This document shows positions 45,650-55,385 of a stretch of DNA of 64,000 bases, piece by piece; positions within the stretch are counted from its first letter, which is position 1, and every line of letters starts with the position of its first letter. This stretch comes from Ligustrum vulgare (taxonomy: Eukaryota; Streptophyta; Magnoliopsida; Lamiales; Oleaceae): the NCBI GenBank assembly GCA_963555705.1, contig OY743171.1:20273352-20337351 (forward strand), written 5' to 3'. The notes beneath the pieces were generated by a model that was not told the DNA's origin, ran no database searches, and saw nothing but the letters and a program-made list of their open reading frames with translations. Position numbers and translations under genes: made by a program.

Positions 45650-46422
45650 ATAACATAGTGACCATAAAGAAAAATAAACTGAGTACAAGGACAGATATAC
45701 TACACCAGGTGGATCCAGGTATGATCGTTCATCATTTGTTAGCAGTCTTATACAGACTACCAAAGGTACCCTTACACCTTTCAATTTTAAGTTTTGGTCG
45801 ACTGATGCCTATACTGGTTCTCAAAAACCATATATCTGGGTGTCTAGAGACCTATAGATGGATCTGGCCAACCTGAATCGACTGGACTGGATGGTAGAAT
45901 TGAGCAACTGGAAGAAAAATCTATTTTGTATGTTTTCATGAATTCTATGTTCGAGGGGTTGTTGGGGAGAGACATAGATACTATATCCTAATGCATTAAA
46001 ATTCTTAGTGTTGCAGTAAGGGGGAAATTTTTTTTGTTTTCTGAAACTCAACCTTTACTTCCAGTTTATATCGTCTGTAACTGACTTTTGCCTATTTTTG
46101 TCTACTCGTGCTTACATTGGCAGGTTACAAGACGTGGAAGGCTTCCCCTATTTCTTCCAAAAAGGGGGAGTAGTATTTTTTTCTCATATTTTCTGATTGA
46201 TTGAATGTTGAAGTAACTTTCGATTTATTTGGATGCTCCTTATGTGCTTATTATTTTTCTCTCGTTACATGCATGAATTTGTTGAAGCGAGCTTATTATG
46301 ATGCATGACTTGAGGGGGGAGAATTTTGATAGGGGGAGCTTAAGAATTGCATGTTACTTCTTTCTATGTTTGTGAAAAGATGATTGAGTTTTGGAAAAAT
46401 AGAAAAAGTCAAAGGGGGAGAT
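45650..46422 (+). other. Env-like tail and polypurine tracts of element II
   Basis: In shifted frames TPFNFKFWS and, near 45880, RIEQLEEKSILYVF are recognisable homologues of element I, with a deletion between them. Purine boxes follow: AAAGGGGGAGTAG (46161), GAGGGGGGAGAA (46312), ATAGGGGGAGC (46329) and CAAAGGGGGAGA ending at 46421 next to the LTR. The order is the same as in element I. Confidence 0.7.
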
Positions 46423-48488
46423 TGTTAACTTATTTTAAGTTATGTTTATTGGCATTTCCTATTTTTCTACATGTTGTAATTTAAGTGAATTTAATTTAAT
46501 TACTTTACACGTGCGTTTAGAAATTTTTATTAAGTTTAATTAAATTACTAGTTGTTAACTTGAATTTGAAGTTGCAATTATATTTATCTCTCATGTTCGT
46601 TGGAATAATATCTTGTGAAATTTGGAGATAAATTGTGTTACTTATCTTTTATAATAAGTATTGAGAATTGTGATAATTGTATACTTGTGCTAGAATTTTA
46701 TCACTTATCACTTATGATAAGGATCATGAATTGTGATAATATTTTACTAGGATTAGAATTTTATCTTTATCACTTATTATTCTTTATAAGTATTAAGATA
46801 ATATTTTAGCATTGTTAAAATAATTCTATTGGTCGAGTATCTTCATGATTACATTCTTGGTATCCAAGTTTATCTATGGTAAGATTACATCAAGAAATAT
46901 TGTGATTGGCCGAGTTTCTTGATGATTTATTTCTTGATATCCAAGTTTATCACTTAAGGTAAGTTTTACAAACAACCTTGATTATCTTACCTTATCATCA
47001 TTTATGGTAAGATTATTGGATTTATAATTATCTTACCTTATTGTTCATTATGATAAGATTCTTGATTTATCTTACCTTATCTTTCTTGATTTTATTGCAG
47101 GAAATCAAGATTTAATGTAAGTAGGATTCTTGATGGCCAAGCAATCCAATTGCATATAAATAAGGGAAATGGATGGTTTTCCTTGACACGTGTAGAATTA
47201 AGAAAATTTGTGTAGAACTCCAAAAATACACGTAGAGATGGCAAAGAAATTTATGTGATCCGCCCTGATCCGAAAATTCACGGAGCGGATTTGGATCGGA
47301 TCCGCCCCGATCCGCGATCCGACATTTTTTTTTAATATAATTTTTTTATCATGTATAAAAATTTAATATGTAAATTTTGTAGCAAACTTTAATTTCTGGG
47401 AATAAGCTGCAATCTTTGCGTTTTAAAGAAAACACATTTTTTATGTTCTTCATTTGAAGAAAGAATTCCAATAAGTGATGGCAAAAAAACTCGATCTGTT
47501 GAATCGGCGAATCGGCCTCTATACGTCTCGTTTCAATAAAATAAATAAAATTTAATAAAAAAATAAAATTTCTAAATTTTTTATAAAATATTTAAAATAT
47601 ATTTTAAAAAATATAAAAAAATTTAAAAAATAAATAAAAAATTCTGGCGGATCGGTGGACCGATCCGCCCCGACCCGACCCGACCCGAAATTTGACGAAT
47701 CGCGGGGCGGATCCGAATCGGGCAAAAAAAATTCGGGGCGGGGCGGATCGGGATCCGATCCGCCCCGTTGCCAACACTAAATACACGTCTACTACAGTTT
47801 GTTAAAGAAGTCATTGAAGCCAATAATTTTGTGGTGTGCTAAAAATATACGACTTCTTCATATTTGTGACTTAAGAAGTTAAGAAGCCAATTTTTGTGTG
47901 GTGCTAAATATACACGGCTTCTACATCATTGTAACTTCGGTTCTCCAGGAGGAGATTATCAATCACTGAGAGAAGAAAAGTCCTTTAGCCTGAAGATCAA
48001 ACTGGAGGTTTGGATCAAGATCGAACGGGAGTTCGTGTTGCTGAAAATTGTTGCAGATTCAAAGAAAGCTACTGAAGAGTGGTGGGACGCCAGCTCATAT
48101 TACATGCCATAGAAGGATCAGGGAGTGATCTATTTCTTGGATGTTTGATAAGTCTATGCGTAGATTTATTCTATAGTTTAGATTGATCTGTATAAACTCT
48201 TTTCTTATATAGTGATTGGTTTTCTGTCCGCAGGGTGCGGGCACGTTGATTTTTCCTGTTAGAGTTTTTTCCACATTAAGCTCAAATATTGTGTTCTTGT
48301 CTGATTTACAATTCTGCATTATTTAGTTAATCAGTTCACGAATTAATATCCAGACGAATCTGGGTCACCAGGATTCATCTGTATCTACACTTAACAAAAT
48401 TTGACGTCTCTGTTAATTTGTTACTGTCCAGACATATCTGTGACAGACTGTTCGTTGAACATAAAATTTAGACAACTTTGAATTTTCA
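46423..48488 (+). repeat. 3' LTR of element II
   Basis: A 2066-bp span including a hAT MITE; about 1.5 kb without it. Starts TGTTAACTT, ends AATTTTCA. Collinear with the LTR of element I (39472-40783). Confidence 0.9.
47233..47779. mobile_element. hAT MITE (GGATCCG-rich) in 3' LTR of element II
   Basis: A 547-bp element with ends TAGAGATGGCAA and, from the right, TAGTGTTGGCAA (10 of 12), and exact 8-bp TSDs AATACACG at 47225-47232 and 47780-47787. Both subterminal zones are packed with GATCCGCCCCGATCC-type units in opposite orientation, and the middle is AT-rich. The minus-strand ORFs at 47604-47823 are translations of these repeats. Confidence 0.88.
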
Positions 48489-48514
48489 GTTATGTTCAAT
48501 TTATAGTGGAGATT

Positions 48515-48905
48515 CGGCCAAAATTTCTACAGAATTTTTTTTCTTTTGTTTGACTAGCTTTGTGGGCTCAAATGAAGTCGTAATAGCAGGATATTTATAT
48601 TATTGTATTAAGCTCTCGCATTTGTACTCACATTATTTTCGAATTACAAAATCGTTAAGTGTAGCAAAAATTATGGTTGTTTAAAACGATTCCTTAACAT
48701 TCTAATATTTTTTTGATTCCTTTCTTTCATTAGGTTAATTTTAAGGGCTCAAATAAAATCATAATAGCAATATCTTAATATCGAAGTGAAGCTGTCGCAC
48801 AATACATTACTACATTACTTTCGAATTATTTCATCACATTATTTTCGAATTAAAAAATCGTCAATTGTAACAATATTATAACCGTTTAAAATGATCCCTT
48901 AACAC
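48515..48905. repeat. Diverged tandem duplication, about 190 bp unit
   Basis: Two copies (about 48515-48704 and 48710-48905) share in order TTTGTT/TTTCAT, GGGCTCAAATRAARTC, ATAGCA, ACATTATTTTCGAATTA, AAAATCGT and ACGATTCCTTAACA or ATGATCCCTTAACAC. The second copy has an internal extra TTCGAATTATTTCATCACATTA. No coding content; origin unknown. Confidence 0.7.
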
Positions 48906-48955
48906 TAATTTTCATTTCTTTTTTAACGATTCTACTTTTTTCTCTATTTCGACAT

Positions 48956-49180
48956 ATGCACTCCAAACAAAAACTGAGCGTTCTATTTGTATTTTATTTT
49001 CTGTTTTCATTTTCTGGTTTTGAATTTGTTGAAAACATGTTTGGTTTGCCATTTCTGAAAACTGTTTTTGAAAATGAAAAACTGAAAAATACGTTCTGTT
49101 TGAAATTTTGCAAAATACTACTTAGACTGTTTGTAATTAATTTGCTTGTGAATCAAATTATAAAATTTATATTGTTTTGA
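48956..49180 (+). repeat. Repeat shared with 61.9-62.1 kb
   Basis: Reads AAAACTGAGCGTTCTATTTG and then alternating TTTTC/GAAAA-rich sequence. The reverse complement at 61895-62113 matches it over roughly 200 bp. The 74-codon ORF it encodes also appears there on the opposite strand (FLKTVFENEKLENTFCLKFC in one, FLKTVFENEKLKNTFCLKFC in the other), but that reflects DNA similarity rather than a gene. At 61.9 kb it forms one end of an insertion with TAA duplications. Confidence 0.75.
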
Positions 49181-49199
49181 AGATTTACTCTATTTTTGT

Positions 49200-50050
49200 A
49201 AAAAAAAAAAATAACTTATCTAATTTGCTTACCCTTTTGAAAATATTACAAAAATAGATAAAGCCATTAAGGTTCAGTTCCAAAAATATTATATGGAATT
49301 AAAAAAGTAATGTTCAAGTCTCAATTACTTCCCTAGTAGACGATTTTCCTTGATTGCAAGCTTCTCTTTCAAGTAAACTTGTTGCAGTTCACTTTCATCA
49401 TTTCTTGTAGTCATTGTGGATGACAATTGTATTTAATTTGTTCGTATTTGGATCCCATGTGATGCCAGTATGCTTGATAAGTTGAGAAAACATCCGATGA
49501 GTAGTGCGCAGAAGGCTCCATTTACCTTTCAATTGTGTGATTGCAACTAGGCCTAGGAAATTTTAGCAGTTAAAATAGTTAGCAACACATTACAGCCCAA
49601 AAGCATAACAGTAACAATATGTTTTCATCCATATGCAATCAGTCTCAATTTTTTTTTCTCTTAGCACTTACCCCCTTGTGAAGACATTGAAAAGTAACCA
49701 AGTAGAACTGAATAAACAAAGTAACAAAGATCATCATTAAATTTTGGAATCTCGATGAATTGAATATGTTATCTTTCAATTTTGCAAATTAAAAATAGCA
49801 ATAGTGGTGGCAAGAGTAAATCTCAAATCTCAATATTATTTTATACACAATTCTTATCGCATTCCATGCATTGAAAGGGCGAGCTAGTCTGTACATTCTA
49901 CTATAGAAGTCTCTTTTACTATATTTGTAAATCTTGTTTCGGACCTTTTAGATAAAAACTTTAATTTTCAATAATATACACTTGAGTTTTAGCACTTTCT
50001 CTATTTCTCTTTATTACTGTAATTTTTCAACAAAAAATTATAGCTTAGCT
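49200..50050. other. AT-rich DNA, no gene
   Basis: No coding frame, no paired repeat found. Confidence 0.4.
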
Positions 50051-50052
50051 AA

Positions 50053-50696
50053 GCCTTTGTTTGGTAGATATTAAAATAAAATTTTTATCAAATTTTAATA
50101 AAAGCTTGATAAAATGTATGACTGAAAAATTGTAAATCTCATGAAATAAATAGTTGAAATTGATTATTGATTTTAAGGTATATTTTGGTAATGTGGTTTT
50201 TAAAAGTTTTTGTGATTTTTTATTTTTATTTTTTGATGAATGTGTAGTTTAAAAATATTTGAAAAATAAAAAAAAAATTGTAGGCTTGATTATGAATGAA
50301 AGATTGAAATTGAGTTTAAAAAATTGAGGTGAAAAAATCATTTTATCAAATAGGCTCTAAGATCCTGTCCGTTTGGTGTAAGAGAAATTGGAGAAAATTT
50401 TGAATACGTGATTGAAAAGTTGTTGAAAAATGGTAAATTGAAGGATCCCATAAAAATGTTTTGTCAAAGATTTTGAGGAGAAAATTATAAGTTTTTTCCC
50501 TAAATCAAACAAAGCTAAGATTTGAATTTTTGATAAACTAAAAAAAAAACATGCTTTTTAACAACACAATTCTTCAAATTATTTTTTAATCGCATATATT
50601 TTCTCTATCCACTTTTCAATCACACATCTTACCTCAAAAATATAAAAAAAAAATATGTTTTTAAACAATTTTTTTTTTTAACAAATAGAGCCTTAG
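50053..50696. mobile_element. Cluster of PIF-like MITE ends
   Basis: A left end TAAGCCTTTGTTTGGT at about 50054 pairs with CAAATAGGCTCTAA near 50347-50360 (TAA duplications). A further GTTTGGTGTAAGAG start near 50372 and an AACAAATAGAGCCTTA end near 50680-50696 could mark a second copy or the outer end of the first. AT-rich, non-coding. The exact partition is uncertain. Confidence 0.5.
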
Positions 50697-50702
50697 AATC
50701 CG

Positions 50703-51421
50703 TGATGAGAATCATAGCGGGCTTGTTAGAAAGACTAAATATTCAAGCGAAACAAAGTGTAATCCAGTTAACTATGTCGGAATTAGATGCATAATATATG
50801 TTTTTCAAGTTGAAATGGGCCACTGAGCAAAACTCATGGGCTAAAACCCTTGAGCTCACTGATTTTATGGCCAAATTCTGTCATTTGGGGCTTCAAATCG
50901 TCAAGTCAATTGTGCAGACGGAATTGTACAATATTTCCATAATTTCAAGATTATGTTTACTTTCTTTTCATAATTATTTCCAATTAAATTAGGACTTTAT
51001 TATGAGAGATTTTATATATTCCTTAATTAGATTAGATTTTATTTAGTTTCCTAAATAGCTTAGGATTTTTATTCTGGTAGCCTATATCATTGTAATATAG
51101 TCAGACTTTTGATTAATAAAAATTGTGTTGAGTGTTTTCTCTCAAATCCTGTTCTGATTGAACATTCTCGAACTTATCAAAGACTATCTAATCTTTGTGG
51201 TGTTCATTAATTGAACTTATCAAAGGCGTGGACAACCTTTGTGGCGTTTCCCCATGTTGGTTCTTGTTTTCTCATCGTAATGGGTCTAAGGTTTAACATA
51301 TCTTAGGTTCTTACGTTGTGAGTTTTAGGTCTTCATGTCACAGTCCGTCTCCAACCTGAATTCGAAACTTTCTAGGCGTTCAATCAATTATTCCGCGAGC
51401 ATCCCAAACGGGATCACATCA
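50703..51421 (+). repeat. 5' LTR of the small gypsy element
   Basis: A 719-bp LTR starting TGATGAGAATC and ending GATCACATCA. Collinear with 53023-54217. The region 51060-51240 carries terminator-like AT motifs and the pair CGAACTTATCAAAG/TGAACTTATCAAAG. Confidence 0.9.
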
Positions 51422-51423
51422 TC

Positions 51424-51436
51424 TGGTATCAGAGTT
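51424..51436 (+). other. Primer-binding site (initiator tRNA-Met type)
   Basis: TGGTATCAGAGTT two bases after the LTR, complementary to the 3' end of plant initiator tRNA-Met, the most common PBS in plant LTR elements. Confidence 0.9.
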
Positions 51437-51821
51437 GGACTCTGAATTCAGGTTTTTTTTCGTTTATTCTATCCCAGTTTAATTCTTATGTTTATCATCG
51501 AGTCTTCCATAAGGATTATCCATATCTTTTAGTTGAGTCTTTTATTTTTCTTGAGTATTTGATCCAGAAAATTTTCAAAATTGTTTTTGAGTCTATTTTT
51601 CGTCCAAATTAAGTTTCGTTTGTTTTTCCTTATTCGAAGTCGAATTTTTTAAAATAATTTTTTTTTATTTATTCTGAAAATTCATAAAAAAAAAAAAATT
51701 TGAAAATTTAAGAATCACTTTCTTGAGTTTTCGTAAACATCTTATTACTCATATCAAATTCTTCTTCCATTTGATGTCTATTCTTGAGATTTTTTTGAAT
51801 TTTTGAATTGCCACGTAAGAG

Positions 51822-52260
51822 ATGGATTATGATCCGAGTTCTGTTTTCAAAACTAGATTATTTGTAGGTGATAAGGTGTGTAGTTTAGCCAATGATGGGG
51901 AGTACTTCTCTAATTTGGTTAATATCATACTGGTTGAGAAATTGAGATTAATTCTAATACATCATTCTATACCTTATAGAATGGCGTGGATAAATGAGTG
52001 TGGGAAGTTCAATGTGACTAAACAAGTTTTAGTGACTATCACTCATGAGAAATATATTGATTGATGAAGTATGGTGTGACGTAGTGCCTCTAGAGTCTTG
52101 TCATATATTGTTGGGAAAACCATGGAGACGTTAGAGGATGGCAGTTTATGATAAGAGTATGTACATATACATATTTTTTTAAGGATGGGAGATCAGTTGT
52201 ACTAGGTGGTTTAACATTGAACAAGTACTTGAAGATACAAAAAAAAGTGACGAATGAGAG
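51822..52260 (+). pseudogene. Gypsy retropepsin remnant
   Basis: The frame 51822-52064 reads VCSLANDGEYFSNLVNIILVEKL, then MAWINECGKFNVTKQVLVTI. In intact relatives the first part is 'DGGSCTNVAS', so the Asp is kept but the GS pair is lost. A frameshift at about 52065 leads to EVWCDVVPLESCHILLGKPW and the segment DGRSVVLGGLTL near 52180-52210, the usual continuation of this protease-linker region. No RT follows. Confidence 0.75.
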
Positions 52261-52339
52261 TGATCCAATGTTATGTTTGAAGAGGCAATTAAAACGTCTA
52301 GAACAAAATATTATTGCACGGAAGGGCGAAAAATGTAGT

Positions 52340-52800
52340 TAGATTGCAAGAAGAGCCTCAGAATGAGAATGTTGAGAAGGAGGATGGGAAGTTGAAAATT
52401 AAAATAGTCGAACAAACTCCGAATTTTGAGGTAGAAAATAAAAATCTGAGCAGTGATGAGGATGTGACTCAATAGGATGATATAATTTTTGATGAGGAGG
52501 TGTATAAGCAAAAGAATGGTAATGTGGAAGAGTAGGTTGGGTATGAAAAATTAGGAGAGGTGGTTAATTCCAAAAATTTAAAATAGGTGGTTGAGTGTGA
52601 GAATGTAGAGTCAGAAGAAGTGGTTGAGCTTGAGAGAAAGAAAAAAATAGAAGAGGTTGAGCAAGAAGTTGGAAAAAAGGAAGGAGGTGAAGAGAAGAGG
52701 CTCGTGGTTCGAAAAGAAGAGTTGGAGGTGATACATTTTGAGTACAAGGATCCATATCTTGTACCTCATGAAATTAACATTTCCCTCCCCATTTTATTTT
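52340..52800 (+). pseudogene. Acidic coiled-coil stretch of the small gypsy element
   Basis: Plus-strand frames from about 52340 to 52800 give Glu/Lys/Val-rich sequence (VVECENVESEEVVELERKKK, then EEVEQEVGKKEGGEEKR), interrupted by TAG stops near 52473, 52533 and 52585, and ending HFEYKDPYLVPHEINISLP. It may be the linker that normally separates protease and RT. Minus-strand Ser-rich ORFs here are shadows. Confidence 0.5.
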
Positions 52801-53022
52801 AATCTTTCTTACATGTTGATAATTATACATGGGAGCATGAGTCACACCAACCATGAAAATTCAAGCTCGTGCTTCAATACTTTCATGACTGTCAATTGAA
52901 GGAGAATTATTGGTTGATCATATGATATGGAGACAAAATATTTTCATTTGATCTAGGTGAGGCAGCTGTAAATCATGAACAGAGTTATGATTCAAGACGA
53001 CTCATCCTGAAGAAGGAGGGAA

Positions 53023-54217
53023 TGATGAGAATTATAGCGGTCTTGTTAGAAAGAGTAAATATTCAAGCCAAACAAAGTGCAATCCAGTCAACTATGTCGG
53101 AATTAGATGCATAATATATGTTTTTCAAGTAGAAACGGGTAACTGAGCAAAACTAGCCCTTAAGCCCACTGATTTTATGGCCAAATTCCGTCATTTGGGG
53201 CTTCAAATCGTCAAGTCAATTATGCAGATGGAAATTTACAATATTTCCATAATTTCAAGATTATATTTAGAGGTGGGCAAAAACCGCCCGAACCCGCCCA
53301 AACTGACGCAACTCGATCGGTTTGGGTTGATTTTTAATGAAAAATGGGTTGGGTTCGGATTTTTTTTAAAAACTTTTAGTCGGGTTGGATCGGGTTGCAG
53401 GGTTAGATGAATAACCCAACCCAACCCAAATAAAAAAATCTGTTTCTTTTTTAAAAAAAATGAAACTTAACTTATTTATATATTGATTGAACATATTTTA
53501 ATTTTATTAGCAAGTGTTCAATTTATTGTATTTGGGGTTATTGTAATGTACATAATTGATTTGAATTAAAGATTAATTCATGAGTTTTTTTTTTTTTTTT
53601 AATTTTTACCAATTGAGCCAAAGCCCAAACCGTCCAACCCGACCTAACCCGACCGAAATTTGGTTTGGTGGGTTGGGTTAGGTTAGGTTTTAACTTGTAA
53701 TTAGGTTGTGTTTGATTGATTTTTTATTAACCCAATCATAGTGAGTTGGATTCGGGTTGGGCAAAAAATCAACCCAACCCAACCCACGCCCACCTCTAAT
53801 TATATTTACTATCTTTTTATAATTATTTCCAATTAATTAGGATTTTATTATGAGAGATTTTATCTATTCCCTAATTAGATTAGATTTTATTTAGTTTCCT
53901 AAGTAGATTATGATTTTTATTTTGCTAACATATATCATTGTAATACAGTTAGACTTTTGATTAATAAAAATTGTATTGAGTGTTTCTCTCAAATCTTGTT
54001 ATGATTGAACATCCCCGAACTTATCAAAGACTATCCAATCTTTGTAATGTTCATCAATTGAACTTATCAAATGCGTGGACAACATTTGTGAAGTTCTCTA
54101 TGTTGGTTCTTGTTTCCGCATCGTAACGGGTATGTCACACTCCGTCTCCAATTTGAATTCGAAACTTTCTCGACGTTCAATCAATTATTTTGCGAGTATC
54201 CCGAATGGATCATATCA
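53023..54217 (+). repeat. 3' LTR of the small gypsy element
   Basis: Starts TGATGAGAATT, ends GGATCATATCA; about 656 bp once the MITE and its TSD copy are removed. Matches 50703-51421 in order. Confidence 0.9.
53268..53798. mobile_element. hAT MITE (GTGGGC/AACCCAACCC type)
   Basis: A 531-bp element with perfect 11-bp inverted ends TAGAGGTGGGC and GCCCACCTCTA, and 8-bp TSDs ATTATATT at 53260-53267 and 53799-53806. Subterminal zones consist of GGGTTGG/CCAACCC units in opposite orientation, like the MITE at 47233 in layout but with a different unit. A truncated family member lies at 35368-35561. Confidence 0.92.
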
Positions 54218-54360
54218 GTCCATTTGGTTCATGGAAAAGTTTTGTTTTTATTTTTTATTTTTTATGTTTTTTAATGGGGGTGTGGTTTACACTTCGTTCT
54301 TTTAAGTAACGATTACAATTTATAAACAATATAATTTTACAAACTACTTTTTAATTACAC
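54218..54360. other. Short spacer, no gene
   Basis: Flanking DNA right of the small gypsy element; AT-rich. Confidence 0.4.
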
Positions 54361-54363
54361 ATA

Positions 54364-55380
54364 CTAGTATTTGCACCCGTGAGTTGCACTGAACAAAAAA
54401 ATTATAATTATTAATTAATGAATAACTAACTAAATATATTCTATAATTAATGAAAATGTGAGAAATATATAACAAAAACAATTAAATTCATATATTATGG
54501 GAAATAATATGAAGAAACAAAAAAGTATTCAATAGCAAAATTCAATGTAAATTAAAAAAACTTCTTTAAAAATAATAATTGTGGTTCATAATTTTTAAAA
54601 AATTATGATTCATGGTCATTGCATACAATACAATTAAAAAGAAATGTGGTATAGAAATGTATATTATAGGAGAATATATATGGTTAAAAAGTAGAGATTT
54701 TTTTTATCTCGCGTATAGAATACCTCATTAATAAAATATAGTTAAAAACGAATTTTAAAAAATGAGATGTGAATTAATGAATGCCAAACATAATTCAAAG
54801 AATGATCATAGGAAAAAATGTTTTCCCAAAGAATGAATAGACATAATTTCTTTATTGGACTTTATTATATCAATCCTTAAAATTTAGGATATTAAAACTT
54901 TTCAATTAGATCGTGCAGAACATCAATCAATACATGAAAATGAATTGCACGTGTATTAAATTTATTTATGGAAAATAACAATATTTTTTATTTTTTGTGT
55001 TAATGTTGCTCAAAGTTATAAAAAATATTTTTGTAGATATTTTTATTAATGTCAAAATATAATAATGATAAAAAAAAAATCTATTTCACAAAAGGAATTT
55101 TTTTTACATTCTTGAATGTTACATAATTTGTTCTTGAAATCCATATAAAAATGATCCAACTAATGAATCAATTTATTAAAGAATTGATTAAACAATTTGT
55201 TAGTACCAATGCACTGATTCTTGTGTAGTGGGGAATGAGTGCCAATGCAATGGTGCTGATATAATTGATATTTAATGATCTTAAGTCAAACAAATAAATG
55301 TCATATTTTGACAAAAAAAAAAAATGATGTCAGCAGTTTTGGTAGGAAAATTTGGGCCAACTATCTCGTTATTATATATA
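54364..55380 (-). mobile_element. Probable non-autonomous Helitron
   Basis: On the minus strand a candidate 3' terminus reads GTGCAACTCACGGGTGCAAATACTAG followed by T: a short GTGCAACTCAC hairpin-like arm about ten bases before CTAG, as in plant Helitrons. The matching 5' end could be TCTATATATAATAACGAG at about 55380, but the preceding base is not the expected A. No helicase or Rep coding. The right boundary is tentative. Confidence 0.4.
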
Positions 55381-55385
55381 GAGGA

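Larger units (their letters stand above)
43396..48488 (+). mobile_element. Sirevirus-like Ty1-copia element II with internal deletion
   Basis: Bounded by LTR sequence starting TGTTAACTT (43396) and ending AATTTTCA (48488), with an exact 5-bp TSD GTTAT at 43391-43395 and 48489-48493. The 5' LTR is cut off after about 394 bp and joined directly to the C-terminal end of copia pol (from about 43797). The rest of the 5' LTR, PBS, gag, protease, integrase and RT are all missing. The env-like ORF, polypurine tracts and a full 3' LTR follow. The matched TSD shows that the deletion happened after insertion, or that a deleted copy transposed. Confidence 0.85.
50703..54217 (+). mobile_element. Small non-autonomous Ty3/gypsy element, protease remnant only
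   Basis: A 5' LTR (50703-51421), a PBS TGGTATCAGAG at 51424, a 1.6-kb interior, an AGAAGGAGGGAA polypurine tract at 53011-53022 and a 3' LTR (53023-54217, carrying a hAT MITE). Interior traces are a gypsy retropepsin remnant and an acidic coiled-coil stretch; there is no RT, RNase H or integrase. Flanks ATCCG and GTCCA agree at only three of five bases, so the TSD is absent or decayed. Confidence 0.85.

Noticed and set aside
48956..49180. Phe-rich 74-codon ORF, seen again on the minus strand at 61895-62113, as a conserved microprotein
   Set aside because: The shared translation is explained by a shared DNA repeat; frames are AT-rich and there is no sign of codon-level constraint from two copies.
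50698..54222. Perfect 5-bp TSD for the small gypsy element
   Set aside because: Flanks ATCCG and GTCCA match at only the three central bases.
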